This document shows, one piece after another, positions 13,263-14,251 of a stretch of 14,251 nucleotides of DNA. The notes under the pieces were generated by a model, which was not told where the DNA came from, did not search any database, and worked only from the letters and a program-made list of their open reading frames with translations. Each line of letters begins with the position of its first letter. Position 1 is the stretch's first letter. The stretch is from JAUUSJ01 sp051880475 (GTDB lineage: Bacteria; Bacillota; Clostridia; Lachnospirales; Lachnospiraceae). Made by a program: the position numbers and the translations under genes. The stretch covers positions 1 to 14,251 of the forward strand of contig JBJEOA010000023.1 in the NCBI GenBank assembly GCA_051880475.1, read 5' to 3'.

Positions 13263-13973
13263 TCACTCAATCGTAGCCACCATAAAGAGATGACCTTCTA
13301 CTCCGTCAAAATGCAGTTTTGTACAGCCTGCATCGCCAAACATCCTTGTCAGCTTCTCTTTTGTCAACAGATGGATATGTTCTGGATTATCATCAGATTT
13401 GGATGGCACAGATACAACCACATACTGTTTTGCCATTTTTACCGCAGCTGCAATAGCTTTCTCTACATCTGGAATATGTTCCAACACTTCCAACATTGTT
13501 ACTACGTCGAACGAATTCTCAGCAAATGGCTGATCACAGATATTTTTCTTTTTCGCATGTAACTGTGTAAATCCACCTGAAGACAATTCGTTTAAAAAAG
13601 TAATCCTTTTATCCAAAAGATCCAGTGCTGTTACCTGTATCCAAGGAAATTCTTTCATAAATGGAATGAGGAAAACTCCTCGTCCACTTCCTACATCCAA
13701 CATCGTTTCAAATTGCAGAGAATATAAGAATCCAATGGTACGTCTCACTCTTGGAAGAACCTGAGTTCCGTTCTTAAACGGATACAGTTTCATTTCCGCT
13801 TTCTGACCCACTTTCACAATCTCGCATAATTCTTCTTCCGATAAATCTACTATATCTTTTGATAGATATTTCGCCGGTAACAAAGGAATACCTGTGTTCA
13901 TTGCATGTCCTCTAATCCAGGCTGCAGCTGTTCTAATATCATATTTTTCGATTAATTCATTCATTTCTTCCAT
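13263..13973 (-). CDS. Class I SAM-dependent methyltransferase of the RNA repair cassette
   Basis: 236 residues. Residues ~1-75 are helical and unassigned; the Rossmann domain follows with the SAM loop LDVGSGRG (92-99), acidic ALDLLDK (116-122), FDVVTMLEVLEHIPDV (155-170) and a closing beta region. The EVLEH motif (E162, E165, H166) with later H199/H201 recalls the ExxEH...H metal site of Hen1 2'-O-methyltransferases, which protect repaired RNA 3' ends. However, EVLEHIP is also common in general small-molecule methyltransferases, and the spacing to the later His is shorter than in Hen1, so the substrate is open. GGAGAG precedes the ATG. As first intact gene of the operon with ligase and HD-Pnk, it probably acts on the same RNA or on a component of the system. 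Confidence 0.82.
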   Translation of the reverse strand: MEEMNELIEKYDIRTAAAWIRGHAMNTGIPLLPAKYLSKDIVDLSEEELCEIVKVGQKAEMKLYPFKNGTQVLPRVRRTIGFLYSLQFETMLDVGSGRGVFLIPFMKEFPWIQVTALDLLDKRITFLNELSSGGFTQLHAKKKNICDQPFAENSFDVVTMLEVLEHIPDVEKAIAAAVKMAKQYVVVSVPSKSDDNPEHIHLLTKEKLTRMFGDAGCTKLHFDGVEGHLFMVATIE

Positions 13974-13987
13974 TTATTCTCTCTCCA

Positions 13988-14056
13988 TTACCACTGGGAA
14001 AACTGTTTCTCCAATTTACTAAAAAAATGTTCATCGTTACCCCTAACTGACTCCAT
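13988..14056 (-). pseudogene. Possible C-terminal tail of a lost first gene of the cassette
   Basis: On the minus strand the frame MESVRGNDEHFFSKLEKQFSQW ends in TAA only 14 bases before the methyltransferase ATG, the spacing expected inside an operon, with the next ribosome site in the gap. The composition is protein-like, but no ribosome site precedes its ATG. It overlaps the end of the broken IS200 transposase. The simplest reading is that a longer upstream gene was cut by the IS-linked event and only about 20 codons remain. Chance cannot be excluded for so short a frame. Confidence 0.3.
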
Positions 14057-14144
14057 TTACTAATACATTACGTCGATATTTTGGGTACCAGACAACATGA
14101 TATTTGCAGGAATACACTATATTATGATTTGATTTATATTTCAT
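14043..14144 (-). pseudogene. Truncated IS200/IS605 transposase TnpA
   Basis: On the minus strand the ATG at 14144 reads MKYKSNHNIVYSCKYH followed by VVWYPKYRRNVLVNGV and then stops at TAG (14045-14043). This is the unmistakable start of the IS200-type Y1 transposase (the family consensus is close to KYHVVWCPKYRRKVL). Only about 33 of ~130-150 residues remain; the HUH motif and catalytic Tyr are gone. Homology ends within a few bases of 14056, marking a breakpoint. Upstream, TAACTT/AAGTTA (14204-14209 and 14216-14221) could be a remnant of the subterminal hairpin of the element's left end. The rest of 14180-14251 holds nothing recognisable. Confidence 0.85.
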
Positions 14145-14150
14145 GTGATT

Positions 14151-14179
14151 AGTATACATCTTCCTATTATTTAATTCAA
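14151..14179 (-). promoter_or_regulatory. IS200 transposase promoter, pointing into the repair cassette
   Basis: On the minus strand TTGAAT (14179-14174) and TATACT (14156-14151) are spaced by 17 bases. The predicted start lies at or near the transposase ATG, so the native message would have almost no leader. No terminator separates it from the methyltransferase gene ~170 bases downstream, and no better promoter is visible in between. It may now drive the cassette. Confidence 0.55.
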
Positions 14180-14251
14180 GTGTATCTTATAAGCCTGATA
14201 GCGTAACTTTTTTGTAAGTTAATAGAAAAAGCACCCCCTTATGTGTTAAAA

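Noticed and set aside
1..14251. tRNA, rRNA or known riboswitch
   Set aside because: No tRNA-like cloverleaf, rRNA segment or familiar riboswitch core was noticed. This is a reading by eye; a covariance-model scan would be the decisive test.

Overview
The window looks like a piece of chromosome from a low-GC, anaerobic Gram-positive bacterium, most likely of class Clostridia and probably Lachnospiraceae. The reasons are strong AGGAGG-type ribosome sites, AT-rich intergenic DNA with consensus TTGACA/TATAAT promoters, a two-iron desulfoferrodoxin, an ECF-type biotin importer (BioY), an sigma/anti-sigma pair with a DUF4367-like tail, and IS607 and IS200 remnants of types common in Clostridia. The genus assignment is inference; no rRNA or other marker gene is present.

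Layout. Bases 1-500 hold a decayed IS607 recombinase start and a possible second insertion-sequence end. A PucR-type regulator (496-1671, minus) faces a promoter, a well-formed 50-codon ORF and a bidirectional terminator. Next is a minus-strand oxygen-defence pair, bacteriohemerythrin then desulfoferrodoxin (2167-3024). bioY (3228-3794, plus) follows, under a promoter overlapped by what looks like a BirA operator. A minus-strand pair then encodes a DUF2935 ferritin-like protein and, translationally coupled to it, a 1249-residue six-cupredoxin multicopper oxidase (3950-8604). A plus-strand sigma factor/anti-sigma pair (8908-10253) converges on a soluble histidine kinase across a GC-rich palindromic repeat.

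The right third (11216-13973, minus) is a compact three-gene nucleic-acid repair cassette: a class I SAM-dependent methyltransferase, an ATP-dependent RNA ligase, and an HD-Pnk fusion of an HD-phosphohydrolase domain and a P-loop polynucleotide kinase. HD-Pnk would heal 2',3'-cyclic-phosphate/3'-phosphate and 5'-OH ends, and the ligase would seal them. The methyltransferase could modify the RNA or another component. The cassette has clear scars on both sides. Downstream it abuts the last 16 codons of a lost OmpR-family response regulator, leaving the histidine kinase an orphan. Upstream it abuts a 22-codon coding tail and a truncated IS200 transposase whose promoter points into the cassette. 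This suggests acquisition or rearrangement by mobile DNA.

Two parts deserve most attention: the methyltransferase/ligase/HD-Pnk cassette, and the DUF2935-multicopper oxidase pair. In the oxidase, the copper ligands of one active centre are split between the first and second of three internal repeats.
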